DNA of 64,000 nucleotides from Amycolatopsis echigonensis (GTDB lineage: Bacteria; Actinomycetota; Actinomycetes; Mycobacteriales; Pseudonocardiaceae). The position numbers were made by a program, and so were the translations under genes. Below, one piece after another: positions 1 to 8,594 of the stretch. The stretch's first letter is position 1. The number at the start of each line of letters is the position of its first letter. The notes beneath the pieces were generated by a model. It searched no databases. It was not told the DNA's origin and saw only the letters and a program-made list of their open reading frames with translations. The stretch lies in assembly GCF_014174495.1 (NCBI RefSeq), contig NZ_JACJHR010000003.1, positions 177,618-241,617 on the forward strand, read 5' to 3'.

Positions 1-464
1 CGGACGAGCGAGACGGCACCTTCTTCGTGGTGCGCGGGCCAGTCGAGCCGGGCGACAAGCGCGGCCGTGAGCTGGGCTTCCCCACCGCGAACATCGCGCT
101 GCGCGACCAGCGCGGCGAACTCGGCGACGGGGTGTGGGCCGGCTGGGCGGAGCGCGCGGACGGCACGCGCGTGGCCGCCGCGGTGTCCGTGGGCCGCCGC
201 CCGACGTACTACGGGGCCGACGGCTACCGGCTGGTCGAAGCCTTCCTGCTCGACTTCGAGGGCGACCTGTACGGCGAGCGCCTCACCGTCTGGCTCGGCA
301 AGCACCTGCGCAATCAGCAGGCCTACGGCTCCTCGCAGGAGCTGATCGACGCGCTGGGCCACGATGTCGCCGCGACGCGCGAATGGGTCGCCGCCCACCC
401 CGCAGAGGCGCTGCCGAAGCTGGCCGAGTTCCCGCCGGACGGCGAAGTCCGGCGCCTGGGCTGA
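1..464 (+). CDS. ribF: Bifunctional riboflavin kinase/FAD synthetase, C-terminal part
   Basis: The reading frame is open from the window edge (first full codon at base 3), so only the last ~153 residues are present. They hold the riboflavin kinase module, with the GRELGFPTANI motif (PTAN nucleotide/metal site), a VSVGRRPTYYG segment and the VEAFLLDF strand that carries the family's catalytic Glu. This module phosphorylates riboflavin to FMN in the cytoplasm. The missing N-terminal FAD synthetase half must lie upstream of the window. The stop codon is one base from the stop of the convergent DUF5134 gene. Identification rests on the kinase motifs; that the protein is the fused RibF rather than a lone kinase is inference from actinobacterial norms. 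Confidence 0.88.
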   Translation, partial: DERDGTFFVVRGPVEPGDKRGRELGFPTANIALRDQRGELGDGVWAGWAERADGTRVAAAVSVGRRPTYYGADGYRLVEAFLLDFEGDLYGERLTVWLGKHLRNQQAYGSSQELIDALGHDVAATREWVAAHPAEALPKLAEFPPDGEVRRLG

Positions 465-465
465 G

Positions 466-1023
466 TCAGACTGCCGCCAGCAGCATGACTCCCATGCCCG
501 CGCCCATCGCGGCGCGGCACAGCGTGCGCGACGCGTGCCCCGGCACCGTCGTGCCGCGCGACCGCATCGCGACCACGCCGGAGCGGACCGCGTCCACCAC
601 GAAGTAGGCCGCCGCGGCTATCGCGAGCACCGGCCACGCCAGTTTGGCGTCCATTGTGGACATCGTCAGCCACGGTCCGTGCGCCATTCCGCCGTGCGGC
701 ATCGCCGTGACCATGTACAGCATCGCCGCCGCCGACAGCGCGTGATGCGCACAGCTGTGTCCTTCCGAGCGGCCTTGCCAGGCGGACCAGGCGAACCAGC
801 CCGCGGTCAGCACCAGCACCGCCTGCCAGCCCGCCGCCGGGATCGGGCCGCCGACCGGGGACAGCATCGCCACCATCGCCACGACGAGGAGCAGCTCGGC
901 GAGATCGCCGTTGCGCACCCGATGGCCGAGGCGGACGTAATCGAGCCTCACCAGCCGCAGCACGCACGGCAGGGCCAGCAACGCGAACAGTGCGGTGAAC
1001 AGCCAGGCCAGCGGGACATTCAC
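466..1023 (-). CDS. DUF5134-type integral membrane protein
   Basis: A 185-residue protein with about five or six hydrophobic segments, beginning with a first helix at residues ~4-22. The middle carries histidine- and methionine-rich loops (EGHSCAHHALS, TAMPHGGMAHG), a pattern typical of actinobacterial DUF5134 proteins. Function is unknown; the His/Met-rich loops suggest metal or heme contact, which is inference only. The start is a GTG preceded by GGAGTGAGG about 8 bases upstream. It is convergent with ribF and divergent from the DHFR-like gene at 1174. Confidence 0.7.
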   Translation of the reverse strand: MNVPLAWLFTALFALLALPCVLRLVRLDYVRLGHRVRNGDLAELLLVVAMVAMLSPVGGPIPAAGWQAVLVLTAGWFAWSAWQGRSEGHSCAHHALSAAAMLYMVTAMPHGGMAHGPWLTMSTMDAKLAWPVLAIAAAAYFVVDAVRSGVVAMRSRGTTVPGHASRTLCRAAMGAGMGVMLLAAV

Positions 1024-1173
1024 CTCGGCACCTCACTCCTCTGGACACGCAGCGTCACCTGGTCCTTACCACCGTGACACGCGCCAGGTGCGGGGCACCA
1101 GCCAGCAATGAGGTGATCCGCGTTGACCCACAAGGGTTATGCGCCCGGGGGCAAGCCCCGCTACTCTTGTCCG

Positions 1174-1734
1174 ATGCGCCCGCTTCGGTACTCCATCAAC
1201 ATCACGCTGGACGGTTGTTGCGATCACCGGGCCGGCCTCCCGGACGAGGAACTGCACCGGCACGCGACCGAGATCATCGCCAGCGCCGACGCTCTCCTGT
1301 TCGGCCGGGTGATCTACGAGATGATGGAAGCCGCGTGGGGACCGTCCGCGCCGGCCGGCGAGCGACCGGACTGGATGCAACCGTTCGCCCGGACGATCGA
1401 CGCGGCGAAGAAGTACGTCGTGTCGAGCACTCTCGAGCGCGTCGACTGGAATGCCGAACTCGTGCGCGGCGACCTGCGCGAAGCGGTGCTCCGGCTCAAA
1501 GACCAGCCCGGCGAGGGTTTGTACACCGGCGGGGTGCAGCTGCCGCTCGCGCTGGCTTCGATGGGGCTGATCGACGAGTACGAGTTCGTGGTGCACCCCC
1601 GGATCGCGGGACACGGGCCGACGTTGTTCGCCGGGCTGCCCGAGTACCTCGACCTGAAGCTCGTGGACCGGCAGGAGTTCGCCGCGGGAGCGGTAGCGCT
1701 GCGTTACGTGCCGAAGAAGCCTCAGCGAGCCTGA
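1174..1734 (+). CDS. Dihydrofolate reductase family protein (RibD C-terminal-like)
   Basis: A 186-residue protein beginning MRPLRYSINITLDGCCDH, the usual start of the DHFR/RibD_C-like superfamily (strand 1 followed by a conserved D-G). It continues with LLFGRVIYEMM, KYVVSSTLE and GLYTGGVQLPLALASMGLIDEYEFVVHP, matching the NADPH-binding fold. Such proteins are probable NAD(P)H-dependent reductases of unknown substrate; true folate reductase activity is not implied. I chose ATG 1174 rather than an in-frame ATG at 1123 because homologues start here and because TACTCT lies exactly six bases before it, which suggests a leaderless transcript. Its 3' end overlaps the convergent ltp2 gene by 13 bases. 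Confidence 0.75.
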   Translation: MRPLRYSINITLDGCCDHRAGLPDEELHRHATEIIASADALLFGRVIYEMMEAAWGPSAPAGERPDWMQPFARTIDAAKKYVVSSTLERVDWNAELVRGDLREAVLRLKDQPGEGLYTGGVQLPLALASMGLIDEYEFVVHPRIAGHGPTLFAGLPEYLDLKLVDRQEFAAGAVALRYVPKKPQRA

Positions 1735-2894
1735 GTCAGCACCAGCCCGCTCGTCGGGACGCCGGTTCCCGCCGTGACCACCGCGGTACCGGCGTTCGAG
1801 ACCTGATTCGCCGCTGTGCCGCGCAGCTGCCGGATCGCCTCCGCGATGCCGTTCATGCCGTGGATGTACGCCTCCCCGAGCTGGCCGCCGTGCGGGTTGA
1901 GCGGCAGCTTCCCGTCGAGGGTCAGCGTGTCGCCCGCGATGAAGTCCTTCGCCTCGCCGCGCCCGCAGAAGCCCAGTTCCTCCAGCTGCATCAGCACGTA
2001 CGGGGTGAAGTGGTCGTACAGCACCGCGACGTCCACATCGGACGGTCCGATCCCGGACTGCGCCCACAGCTGCCGCCCGACCACGCCCATTTCCGGCAGC
2101 GCGGCGAGATCGTCGCGGTAGTAGCTGGTCATCACGTACTGGTCCGGTCCGCTCCCCTGCGCCGCCGCCGAAACCACGACCGGTTCCTGCCGCAGGTCGC
2201 GCGCGCGTTCGAGGCTGGTGATCACCAGTGCGACGCCGCCGTCGCTTTCCTGGCAGCAATCGAGCAGGTGCAACGGTTCCGCGACCCAGCGCGAGGCCTG
2301 GTGCTCCTCCAGCGTGATCGGCCGGCCGTGGAACCAGGCGTTCGGGTTGGTCGCCGCGTGCGCCCTGTCGATGACCGCGATCTTGCCGAAATCCTCGCTG
2401 GTGGCCCCGTATTCGTGCAGATACCGCTGCGCGACCATCGCCACCGTCGCGGCCGGGGTCGCGATGCCCATCGGGTAGTGGAACGCATTGTCCACACCGG
2501 AGGTGTTCACCTGCTGGGCCGCGGCCGCCGACACCCGCCCGAACCGCATGCCGGACCGTTCGTTGAATGCCCGGTACGCCACCACGACGTCGGCGATCCC
2601 GCTGGCGACCGCCATCGCCGCTTGCTGCACGGTCGCCGCCGCCGCGCCGCCGCCGTAATGCACCCGGCTGAAGAATGTCAGCTCCGGGATGCCCAGTTCG
2701 CGGGCGAGCGCGATTTCCGCGTTGCCGTCCATGGTGAACGACACCATTCCGTCCACATCGGACGGAGTCAGCCCGGCGTCCGCCAATGCGTGGCTCACGC
2801 ACTCGGCCGCCAACCGCAGCTCGCTGCGTCCGGAATCCTTGGAGAACTCCGTCGCGCCGATCCCGGCGATGGCGGTGGTCCCGGTGAACGTCAT
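1722..2894 (-). CDS. ltp2: Thiolase-fold lipid-transfer protein/retro-aldolase (Ltp2-like)
   Basis: A 390-residue thiolase-superfamily protein (AIAGIGATEFSKDSGRSELRLA at the N-terminus; YDHFTPYVLMQLEELGFCGRGEA and NPHGGQLGEAYIHGMNG near the C-terminus). In mycobacteria Ltp2 cleaves the 17-hydroxy steroid side-chain CoA ester, releasing propionyl-CoA, and needs the DUF35 domain of ChsH2. It is the last gene of the fadE28-fadE29-chsH2-chsH1-ltp2 operon, and its ATG overlaps the chsH1 stop (ATGA). The C-terminal histidine motif is kept, but I could not place a classic N-terminal thiolase nucleophile, as expected for this non-thiolytic subgroup. The assignment comes from family features plus exact operon order. 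Confidence 0.85.
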   Translation of the reverse strand: MTFTGTTAIAGIGATEFSKDSGRSELRLAAECVSHALADAGLTPSDVDGMVSFTMDGNAEIALARELGIPELTFFSRVHYGGGAAAATVQQAAMAVASGIADVVVAYRAFNERSGMRFGRVSAAAAQQVNTSGVDNAFHYPMGIATPAATVAMVAQRYLHEYGATSEDFGKIAVIDRAHAATNPNAWFHGRPITLEEHQASRWVAEPLHLLDCCQESDGGVALVITSLERARDLRQEPVVVSAAAQGSGPDQYVMTSYYRDDLAALPEMGVVGRQLWAQSGIGPSDVDVAVLYDHFTPYVLMQLEELGFCGRGEAKDFIAGDTLTLDGKLPLNPHGGQLGEAYIHGMNGIAEAIRQLRGTAANQVSNAGTAVVTAGTGVPTSGLVLTQAR

Positions 2895-3289
2895 GCGTCC
2901 TCCCGCGGCAGCGTCAGCGAAACCGTGCCGGTCACGTGCGCGCCCAGACTGTCCATAGCGGACACTTCGAGTTCGAGGTCGGCACCGTCGCGGGCGGTGA
3001 CCCGGCCGGTGAAAGTGAGCGTGTCCCCGGCGTAGCACGGCACGCCGAGCCGGATCTTGATCGAGCGGATGAGCGCCTGCGGACCGGCCCATTCGCTCAC
3101 GTACCGCTGCACGAGCCCGGTGTCGGTGAGAATATTCAGGAAGATGTCCTTTGACCCGCGCGCGACGGCGGCGTCCCGGTCGTGGTGCACGTCTTGGAAA
3201 TCCCGGGTCGCCAGCGCCGTGCTGATCACGAACGTCGGAGTCGCCTCGAGCACCATCGGCGGCAGTTCGGTGCCGACTGCGGCAGTCAT
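2891..3289 (-). CDS. chsH1: MaoC-like steroid enoyl-CoA hydratase subunit ChsH1
   Basis: A 132-residue single hot-dog protein. The D-x(4)-H hydratase-type segment is visible around residues 33-38 (QDVHHDRDAA), followed by SKDIFLNILTDTGLVQRYVSEW and CYAGDTLTFTGRV. ChsH1 pairs with the MaoC half of ChsH2 to form a heteromeric hydratase that adds water to the 17(20)-ene of the propionyl side-chain CoA ester. It overlaps chsH2 upstream and ltp2 downstream by 4 bases each, implying translational coupling. Length and order match the mycobacterial igr operon. Confidence 0.85.
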   Translation of the reverse strand: MTAAVGTELPPMVLEATPTFVISTALATRDFQDVHHDRDAAVARGSKDIFLNILTDTGLVQRYVSEWAGPQALIRSIKIRLGVPCYAGDTLTFTGRVTARDGADLELEVSAMDSLGAHVTGTVSLTLPREDA

Positions 3290-4194
3290 CGCGCCACCTT
3301 CCACGCGGGCAGGGTCAATTCGTCGTCGACGCGCACGAACGCGGCGGTCACCGGGAGTCCGATGTGGACCTCGTCCGGTTCGGCGTCCAGCAGTTCGGCC
3401 ATCACCCGCACGCCTTCCTCGAGTTCCACCAGCGCGACCACGAACGGCAACCGCTTGCCCGGCACCGCCGGATGGTGGTGCACGACGAAGCTGTAGACCG
3501 TTCCGCGGCCGCTGGCGACGACGTAGTCCGGAACCGTGTCGAGAGATCCGTCCGGCGGCATCGGGCCGGGCGGATGGCGCAGCACGTCGCCCCAGCGCTG
3601 GATGCGCAGTTCGCCCTCGCGCAGGCCGTCCCAGAAGAACTTGGTGTCGTGGCTGATCACCGGCCGCAGCACGGGCGACGGCGGCGGTTCCGGTTCGCGC
3701 GGACGTAACTTCAGCACGCGGAACACCATGTCCGCCACCAGTTCCCCGTCGACGTACCAATTCGTCCGGGTGGTGACGAACCAGCCCTCGCCGAGCCCGG
3801 TGCGCTTCGGGCCGGTGACGTCCTCCAGCAGGTTCGTGGTCGAAACGTGCTCGCCGGGCCGCAGGTAGCGGTGATAGGTCTGCTCGGAGTTGGTGGCCAC
3901 AATGGACGTATACCCGGCCTCGTCGAGCACGGTGAGGATCGCGCCGAGCGGGTCGTCGTCGCCGCGCACGCCGTGCAGCCCCGGCATCGTCCACACCTGC
4001 GCCATCGCCGGCGGCGCGACGAGTCCCTTGTGGACACTCGTCTCGGCGAACTCCTCGTCGGTGTAGACCGGATTGGCGTCGCCGATCGCCTCGACCCAGT
4101 TGTTCACCATCGCCTGGTTCACCGGATCGCGCGCGTACCTCGGCGCGCTTTCGCCCTGTGCGGCGATTTTCGCGGCGGCTTCCTCGATCGTCAT
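3286..4194 (-). CDS. chsH2: Steroid hydratase/aldolase partner ChsH2 (MaoC + DUF35)
   Basis: A 302-residue two-domain protein. Residues ~1-165 form a MaoC-like hot-dog domain (GLVAPPAMAQVWTMPG, YHRYLRPGEHV). Residues ~175-302 form a DUF35 OB-fold domain (FFWDGLREGELRIQRWGDVLRHPPGPMP). In mycobacteria the first domain joins ChsH1 to hydrate the side chain and the second activates Ltp2. Oddly, the DUF35 part shows none of the zinc-ribbon cysteines usual at the IQRC-x2-C ... C-x2-C positions; tryptophan, aspartate and proline stand there instead, so this copy probably binds no zinc through that motif. The start overlaps the fadE29 stop (ATGA at 4191-4194). Confidence 0.85.
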   Translation of the reverse strand: MTIEEAAAKIAAQGESAPRYARDPVNQAMVNNWVEAIGDANPVYTDEEFAETSVHKGLVAPPAMAQVWTMPGLHGVRGDDDPLGAILTVLDEAGYTSIVATNSEQTYHRYLRPGEHVSTTNLLEDVTGPKRTGLGEGWFVTTRTNWYVDGELVADMVFRVLKLRPREPEPPPSPVLRPVISHDTKFFWDGLREGELRIQRWGDVLRHPPGPMPPDGSLDTVPDYVVASGRGTVYSFVVHHHPAVPGKRLPFVVALVELEEGVRVMAELLDAEPDEVHIGLPVTAAFVRVDDELTLPAWKVAR

Positions 4195-5363
4195 CGCGGC
4201 ACCCTCGGCAGGTTCAGTCCGGCGGAGGCGATCAGTTCGCGCTGGATCTCGCTGACGCCCCCGCCGAACGTCAGCACCAGGTTCCGTTTCGCCAGCACGT
4301 CGAGCCATTCGGCGAGTTCCGCGGTGTCCGGGTCGGCGAGGTCGCCGTGCCGTCCGACCAGCTCCTCCAGCAGCCGCCCGATCCGCTGGATCCGCTCGGA
4401 GGAGAACACCTTCGTCGCCGACGCGTCGGCGATCTCGACCGACCCGTGCGCCGCTGCCGCCGCGACCTGCCAGTTCAGCAGTTCGTTGACCCGCGCGACC
4501 GCGAACGTCTCGGCCAGCACCGCGCGCACGTCCGGAAGGTCGAGCAGCGCCGTGCCGTCCGGGGTCCGGCGCGCCGCCGCCCACGCCCAGACGCGGTCGT
4601 GCAGGCCGCCGATCCGCCCGGCCGGACCGAGCATCACGCGCTCGTGGTTGAGTTGCGTGGTGATCAGCCGCCAGCCGCGGTTTTCCTCTCCCACCAGCAT
4701 GTTGGCCGGCACGCGGACGTTTTCGTAGAAGGTCGCGTTGACGTGGTGCGCGCCGTCGCAGGTGATGATCGGCGTCCACGAATAGCCGGGGTCGCGGGTG
4801 TCCACGATGAGAATCGAGATGCCCTTGTGTTTCGGCGCGTCCGGGTCGGTGCGCACGGCGAGCCAGACGTAGTCCGCGTCGTGCCCGCCGGTGGTGAAGA
4901 TTTTCTGGCCGTTGATCACGTAATCGTCGCCGTCGCGCACCGCGCGCGTGCGCAGCGAGGCGAGGTCCGTCCCGGCTTCCGGCTCGGTGTACCCGATGGC
5001 GAAATGCACCTCCCCGGCCAGAATCTTCGGCAGGAACAGGGCCTTCTGTTCCTCGGTGCCGAAGGCCTGCAACGTCGGCCCGACCGTCTGCAGCGTCACC
5101 GACGGCAGCTGGACGTCCGCGCGAGCGGCTTCGTCGACGAAGATGTGCTGCTCGATCTCGCCGAAACCGCCGCCGCCGTACTCCTTGGGCCAGCCGACGC
5201 CGAGCTTCCCGTCGCGGCCCATCCGGCGCACGACGTCGCGGTACACCTGGCCGTGCCGCTCCCGCAGCAACGCCCGGCGCTCGTCGGCGGTCAGCAGGCC
5301 CGCGAAGTACTCGCGCAGTTGCGCCCGCAGTTCCTGTTGTGCGGCCGTCAGTTCGATGTGCAT
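4191..5363 (-). CDS. fadE29: Acyl-CoA dehydrogenase FadE29-like (ChsE2)
   Basis: A 390-residue acyl-CoA dehydrogenase. Visible features are LGVGWPKEYGGGG near residue 55, the FAD-binding stretch IGYTEPEAGTDLASLRTRA, YVINGQKIFTTGG, DPDAPKHKGISILIVD, the C-terminal active-site region and the closing FGGGVSEIQRELIA. Known partners FadE28 and FadE29 form an alpha2beta2 dehydrogenase that desaturates the three-carbon steroid side-chain CoA ester. The gene starts 3 bases after the fadE28 stop and overlaps chsH2 by 4 bases, consistent with one polycistronic message under the operator at 6455. Confidence 0.87.
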   Translation of the reverse strand: MHIELTAAQQELRAQLREYFAGLLTADERRALLRERHGQVYRDVVRRMGRDGKLGVGWPKEYGGGGFGEIEQHIFVDEAARADVQLPSVTLQTVGPTLQAFGTEEQKALFLPKILAGEVHFAIGYTEPEAGTDLASLRTRAVRDGDDYVINGQKIFTTGGHDADYVWLAVRTDPDAPKHKGISILIVDTRDPGYSWTPIITCDGAHHVNATFYENVRVPANMLVGEENRGWRLITTQLNHERVMLGPAGRIGGLHDRVWAWAAARRTPDGTALLDLPDVRAVLAETFAVARVNELLNWQVAAAAAHGSVEIADASATKVFSSERIQRIGRLLEELVGRHGDLADPDTAELAEWLDVLAKRNLVLTFGGGVSEIQRELIASAGLNLPRVPR

Positions 5364-5365
5364 GC

Positions 5366-6433
5366 TCACCCCGCCACTCGTTCGCCCAGCCGGCCGAGCC
5401 GGTGCGCTGCTCCCCCGATCGCGCGGCCGAGGTCCTTCACCGCCGAGGAATACCGATGCAGCGGGTAGGTGCGGTCGACGCCGACGCCGCCGTGCAGGTG
5501 ATGACAGATCGCCAGCGCGGACGGCGCTTCCTCGGTCAGCCAGTACGCGGCGATGTCCAGTTCGGTGTCCGCGTCCAAGCCGGACGCCAGCCGCCATACC
5601 GCCGACACCGCGGCCAGGTGCACGGTGCGGGAAGCGACGTAGACGTCCGCGATTTGCTGTGCCACCGCTTGGAAAGTCGCGAGGGGACGGCCGAATTGCG
5701 TGCGCTCGCCGACGTGCTGGGCAGTCAACGCCAGCGCTCCGGCGAGCAGCCCGTCGCCGAGCGCGACTGCTCCGGCCAACGCGTAACGGTGCAGCGTCTG
5801 CACTGCATGCCCGGCCGTACGGTCACGCAGGAAGTCCGCTTCGCTCACCCGGGCACCGTCGAACCGCACGGTGTATTCCGGCGTCCCGGTCGCGTTGTAC
5901 GCGGGCAGCACTTCGACCCCGTCCGCGCGCGGATCCACGAGCGCGACACCGGTGCCGCCCGGCAACGCGATCGGCGTGAGAATCCGCACTGCCTCCGCCG
6001 CGTACGGCACGTGCGTCTTGACGCCGGTGACCGCCCACGCGCCGTCCGCCGCCGCCCCGCTGGTCCCGGGGAGGGAGGTCAGCGGCGCGGACGGTTCGTG
6101 CAAGGCGGCAGTGAGAATGGTCTCCCCCGCTGCCGCGGGCGGCAGGAACTCGGCGCGCTGCGCCGGGGTGCCGAGCGCCTCGATCGGGAGGATCCCGAGC
6201 GCCAGCACGGCGTACGCGGGCACGGCCGCCGCGGCCCGGCCCACCTCGGTGAGCACCGGGCCGACGTGGCCGACGCCGAGCCCGTCGCCGCCGAGGTCGG
6301 CGGGCAGGGGCAGGGCGAGCAGGCCCGCGTCGGCCAGCGCTTTCCACTGGTCCGCGGGTTCGTCGGCCTTCCCGAGCACCTGCGCGGCGAGCGAGGCGAT
6401 CTCGCCCTGCGTATCGTCGGGGGTGAAGTCCAC
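5366..6433 (-). CDS. fadE28: Acyl-CoA dehydrogenase FadE28-like (ChsE1)
   Basis: A 355-residue, more divergent acyl-CoA dehydrogenase. It has the helical N-terminal domain, LPLPADLGGDGLG, a weak middle beta-domain and the C-terminal segment GERTQFGRPLATFQAVAQQIADVY followed by HHLHGGVGVDRTYPLHRY. It lacks the full FAD/substrate motif that its partner FadE29 keeps, as usual for the paired steroid dehydrogenases. The start is a GTG at 6433 with GGAAGGAG 5-12 bases upstream; the reading frame extends further 5' but without family similarity. First gene of the five-gene igr-like operon, 22 bases downstream of a perfect KstR-type operator. Confidence 0.85.
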   Translation of the reverse strand: MDFTPDDTQGEIASLAAQVLGKADEPADQWKALADAGLLALPLPADLGGDGLGVGHVGPVLTEVGRAAAAVPAYAVLALGILPIEALGTPAQRAEFLPPAAAGETILTAALHEPSAPLTSLPGTSGAAADGAWAVTGVKTHVPYAAEAVRILTPIALPGGTGVALVDPRADGVEVLPAYNATGTPEYTVRFDGARVSEADFLRDRTAGHAVQTLHRYALAGAVALGDGLLAGALALTAQHVGERTQFGRPLATFQAVAQQIADVYVASRTVHLAAVSAVWRLASGLDADTELDIAAYWLTEEAPSALAICHHLHGGVGVDRTYPLHRYSSAVKDLGRAIGGAAHRLGRLGERVAG

Positions 6434-6454
6434 TCCGGTCTCCTTCCACCTAGG

Positions 6455-6468
6455 TGGAACACGTTCTA
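6455..6468. promoter_or_regulatory. KstR operator upstream of the igr-like operon
   Basis: TGGAACACGTTCTA fits the published KstR consensus TnnAACnnGTTnnA at every fixed position. It lies 22 bases before the fadE28 GTG and about 90 bases before the divergent hydrolase, so it could repress both. A KstR homologue is encoded at 19514-20143. Confidence 0.85.
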
Positions 6469-6560
6469 TTGTTAGCCGGTATGGGCTGGCTCGGCAACCC
6501 CCAGAACCCGGGGCCGGGCTGTGGATCGACCGGGCGAGCGGAGAGGGGCGGCACGCCGAC

Positions 6561-7502
6561 GTGGGTGCGGAACAAGTTCTCAAATCAGCGCTGGGCGACG
6601 TCGGTTGGCAAGCAACGCGGAAGCTCGCGACCATCCCGTCCACCGCGGGCGTCCCGGATCCGAAGCCGCTGTCGCTGCCCGGCCGGGGCCAAACGGTCGT
6701 GGTGGACGTCGGCCCGCGGCACGCGCCCGCGGTGATCCTGCTGCACTCGGTGGCCTGCACCGGGCTGCTCACCTGGTATCCCGCGCTGGAGCGGCTGTCG
6801 AAGAACCACCGGGTCGTGGTGTTCGACCAGCGCTGGCACGGCCAGGGCATCCGCTCGCAGGAGTTCAGCCTCGAAGACTGCGCGGACGACGTGGCGGCGG
6901 TCGCGGACGCGCTGGGGATCGGCCGGTTCATGGTCGCGGGCTACTCGATGGGCGGCATGGTCGGCCAGCTGACCGCCCACCGCTTCCCGGAGCGGGTCAC
7001 CGGATTGGTCCTGTGCTCGACGGCGAGCAACTTCCGCCGAGGCATCCGGCAACGCGTGGCGCTCGACCTGTTCGGCCGCACGCTCCACCTCCTGCGCGAC
7101 CAAGCGCGTATCGGCCTGGTCCCCGGCGAACCCCGCCGCGCACGCCTCGCCCGGCTGGAGGACCACCGGTGGGCACTGGAGGAATTCCGCTCGACGAGCC
7201 CCTGGGCGATCGCGGTCGCACTGGACGAGATCGGCCGCTTCGATTCGACACCGTGGCTGCACACCCTCACCCTGCCGACAGCGGTCGTGGTGACCTCGCG
7301 GGACGGGTTCATCGCTCCGGCGCACCAGCGGAGTCTCGCGCGACGGATCGCCGATGCGGCGACGTACGAGATCCCGGCGGGACATACCGCGTGTGTTTTC
7401 GCGGCGGACCAGTTCGTGGCCGCGCTGATGGCAGCGTGCACTTCGGTACAGGCAGCGATCGGCGTACAGGAGAGGGCGGCGGAGATCCCGGACTCGGCCT
7501 AG
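6561..7502 (+). CDS. Alpha/beta hydrolase (AB hydrolase-1 family)
   Basis: A ~313-residue hydrolase with LLHSVACTG (oxyanion loop), the nucleophile elbow GYSMGGM, a probable acid in TSRDGFIAP and the catalytic His in AGHTACVF, in the usual order. It resembles 3-oxoadipate-enol-lactonase-like esterases; the substrate is unknown. It is divergently transcribed from fadE28 and shares the intergenic KstR box, so a role in steroid side-chain or ring breakdown is plausible but inferred. The start is uncertain: the frame has no ATG near the N-terminus and I chose GTG 6561. Confidence 0.72.
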   Translation: MGAEQVLKSALGDVGWQATRKLATIPSTAGVPDPKPLSLPGRGQTVVVDVGPRHAPAVILLHSVACTGLLTWYPALERLSKNHRVVVFDQRWHGQGIRSQEFSLEDCADDVAAVADALGIGRFMVAGYSMGGMVGQLTAHRFPERVTGLVLCSTASNFRRGIRQRVALDLFGRTLHLLRDQARIGLVPGEPRRARLARLEDHRWALEEFRSTSPWAIAVALDEIGRFDSTPWLHTLTLPTAVVVTSRDGFIAPAHQRSLARRIADAATYEIPAGHTACVFAADQFVAALMAACTSVQAAIGVQERAAEIPDSA

Positions 7503-7505
7503 CAG

Positions 7506-7549
7506 TCGTGAGTGGCAATGCCGGTTAGAACCGTGATCGCCACTCACGA
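7506..7549. terminator. Bidirectional hairpin terminator
   Basis: Perfect 11-bp arms TCGTGAGTGGC and GCCACTCACGA are separated by 22 bases that themselves contain a short CGGTT/AACCG pair. It sits between the convergent hydrolase (stop 7502) and Uma2 gene (stop 7554), so it probably ends both transcripts. Confidence 0.65.
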
Positions 7550-7553
7550 GGTC

Positions 7554-8108
7554 CTAGTACGTCGACACCAGATCCGCCGGACGAAGCTCCATCCGGTACG
7601 GCACCTCAAGCCGCACGACCTCGTCGCCTGTCGCCTCTCCGTCCAGCACGTATTCGCCGTCCGCCAGGCGGTAGCAGCTCAGCGTCGGCTCGTTCGGCTC
7701 GATCACCCAGTAGTACGGGCAGCCGGCGAGCGCGAGGCGGGCCGGCTTCAGGAAGCGGTCGATGTGCCTGCTCGACGGCGAGACCACCTCGACCGCCAGC
7801 ACCGGGACGCCGACCAGCGCGCGTTCGGTGAACGTCTCGCGCCGGCCGACCACGACGTCCGGGATCATCACGGTGAACTCGTCGAGCACCACGTCCACCG
7901 GCGCGGGGAGGACCTCGCAGTCGGCAGGGCAGACCGGGGTGAGCGCGGCCAGGAGGCGCGCGACCACCCGCTGATGCAGCGGACGCGGGGACGGGCTCAC
8001 CAGAAGCGTCCCGTCCACCAGTTCGTACCGGCGGTGTTCATCCGAGATCGTCTCCAGGTCCCGACGCGTGAGACGGTCGCCGTGCGCGAACATCGGGACT
8101 GTCATCAT
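7554..8108 (-). CDS. Uma2 family (PD-(D/E)XK-like) protein
   Basis: A 184-residue protein with the Uma2/DUF820 layout: RYELVDGTLLVSPSP, PDVVVGRRE, VLAVEVVSPSSRHID and K-x-(8)-GCPYYWVIEP. These give the nuclease-like E, D, E-V-x-S and K positions of the restriction-endonuclease fold. Uma2 proteins are abundant in actinobacteria and cyanobacteria, their role is unknown, and no nuclease activity is proven for most. It is a lone gene on the minus strand with a GGGGGCAG-type ribosome site; an alternative start is the next ATG three bases on. Confidence 0.8.
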   Translation of the reverse strand: MMTVPMFAHGDRLTRRDLETISDEHRRYELVDGTLLVSPSPRPLHQRVVARLLAALTPVCPADCEVLPAPVDVVLDEFTVMIPDVVVGRRETFTERALVGVPVLAVEVVSPSSRHIDRFLKPARLALAGCPYYWVIEPNEPTLSCYRLADGEYVLDGEATGDEVVRLEVPYRMELRPADLVSTY

Positions 8109-8594
8109 GCTGCCCCCGCAGGCGGGCCGACCGGAAACGACTCAGCCAGGGTAGTCGGGCACGCGCGGCAGCGCGAACCGCCCCGCGGCGGGCCGCCGAC
8201 CCGGCCAGCCCATTCGCCGCCGCGCGCGCCCGGCGAATCGCTCACGGTAGGTCACCACAACGCGGAGAAATCGCCTCGGACAGCCCAGTCGTGCCCGGCG
8301 AACAGGTTCTTTCGCGGCGGCGGAGCGATTTATCTGAATCGCCATTCCGCGTCCAGTAAACGGCCATCACGGGATCACCTGACCGTTGCCTGGCCTCGCA
8401 AAACCCTCGCACAACCCGCTGTGGCGCATCCCGAAAGGAAACCCTATCATCGGCCGTGCGCGCGTCCCGTGAATGGGTGATTCAGCGGAATTTCACCATT
8501 TCGCACGCCATTCGCGCTCCGTGATTAACCGGCTGGACCGACGCGGCTCCTAGGCTGATCGGACGTCCCGGAATTCCTTCCTTCGGTGGTGGTC
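8109..8594. other. Long, relatively AT-rich intergenic region
   Basis: About 480 bases between the divergent Uma2 and TIGR04141 genes. The part from ~8240 to 8580 is clearly less GC-rich than its surroundings and holds no credible reading frame. TAGGCT at about 8551 could be a -10 element for the downstream gene. The base composition fits a recently acquired neighbour. Confidence 0.45.
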
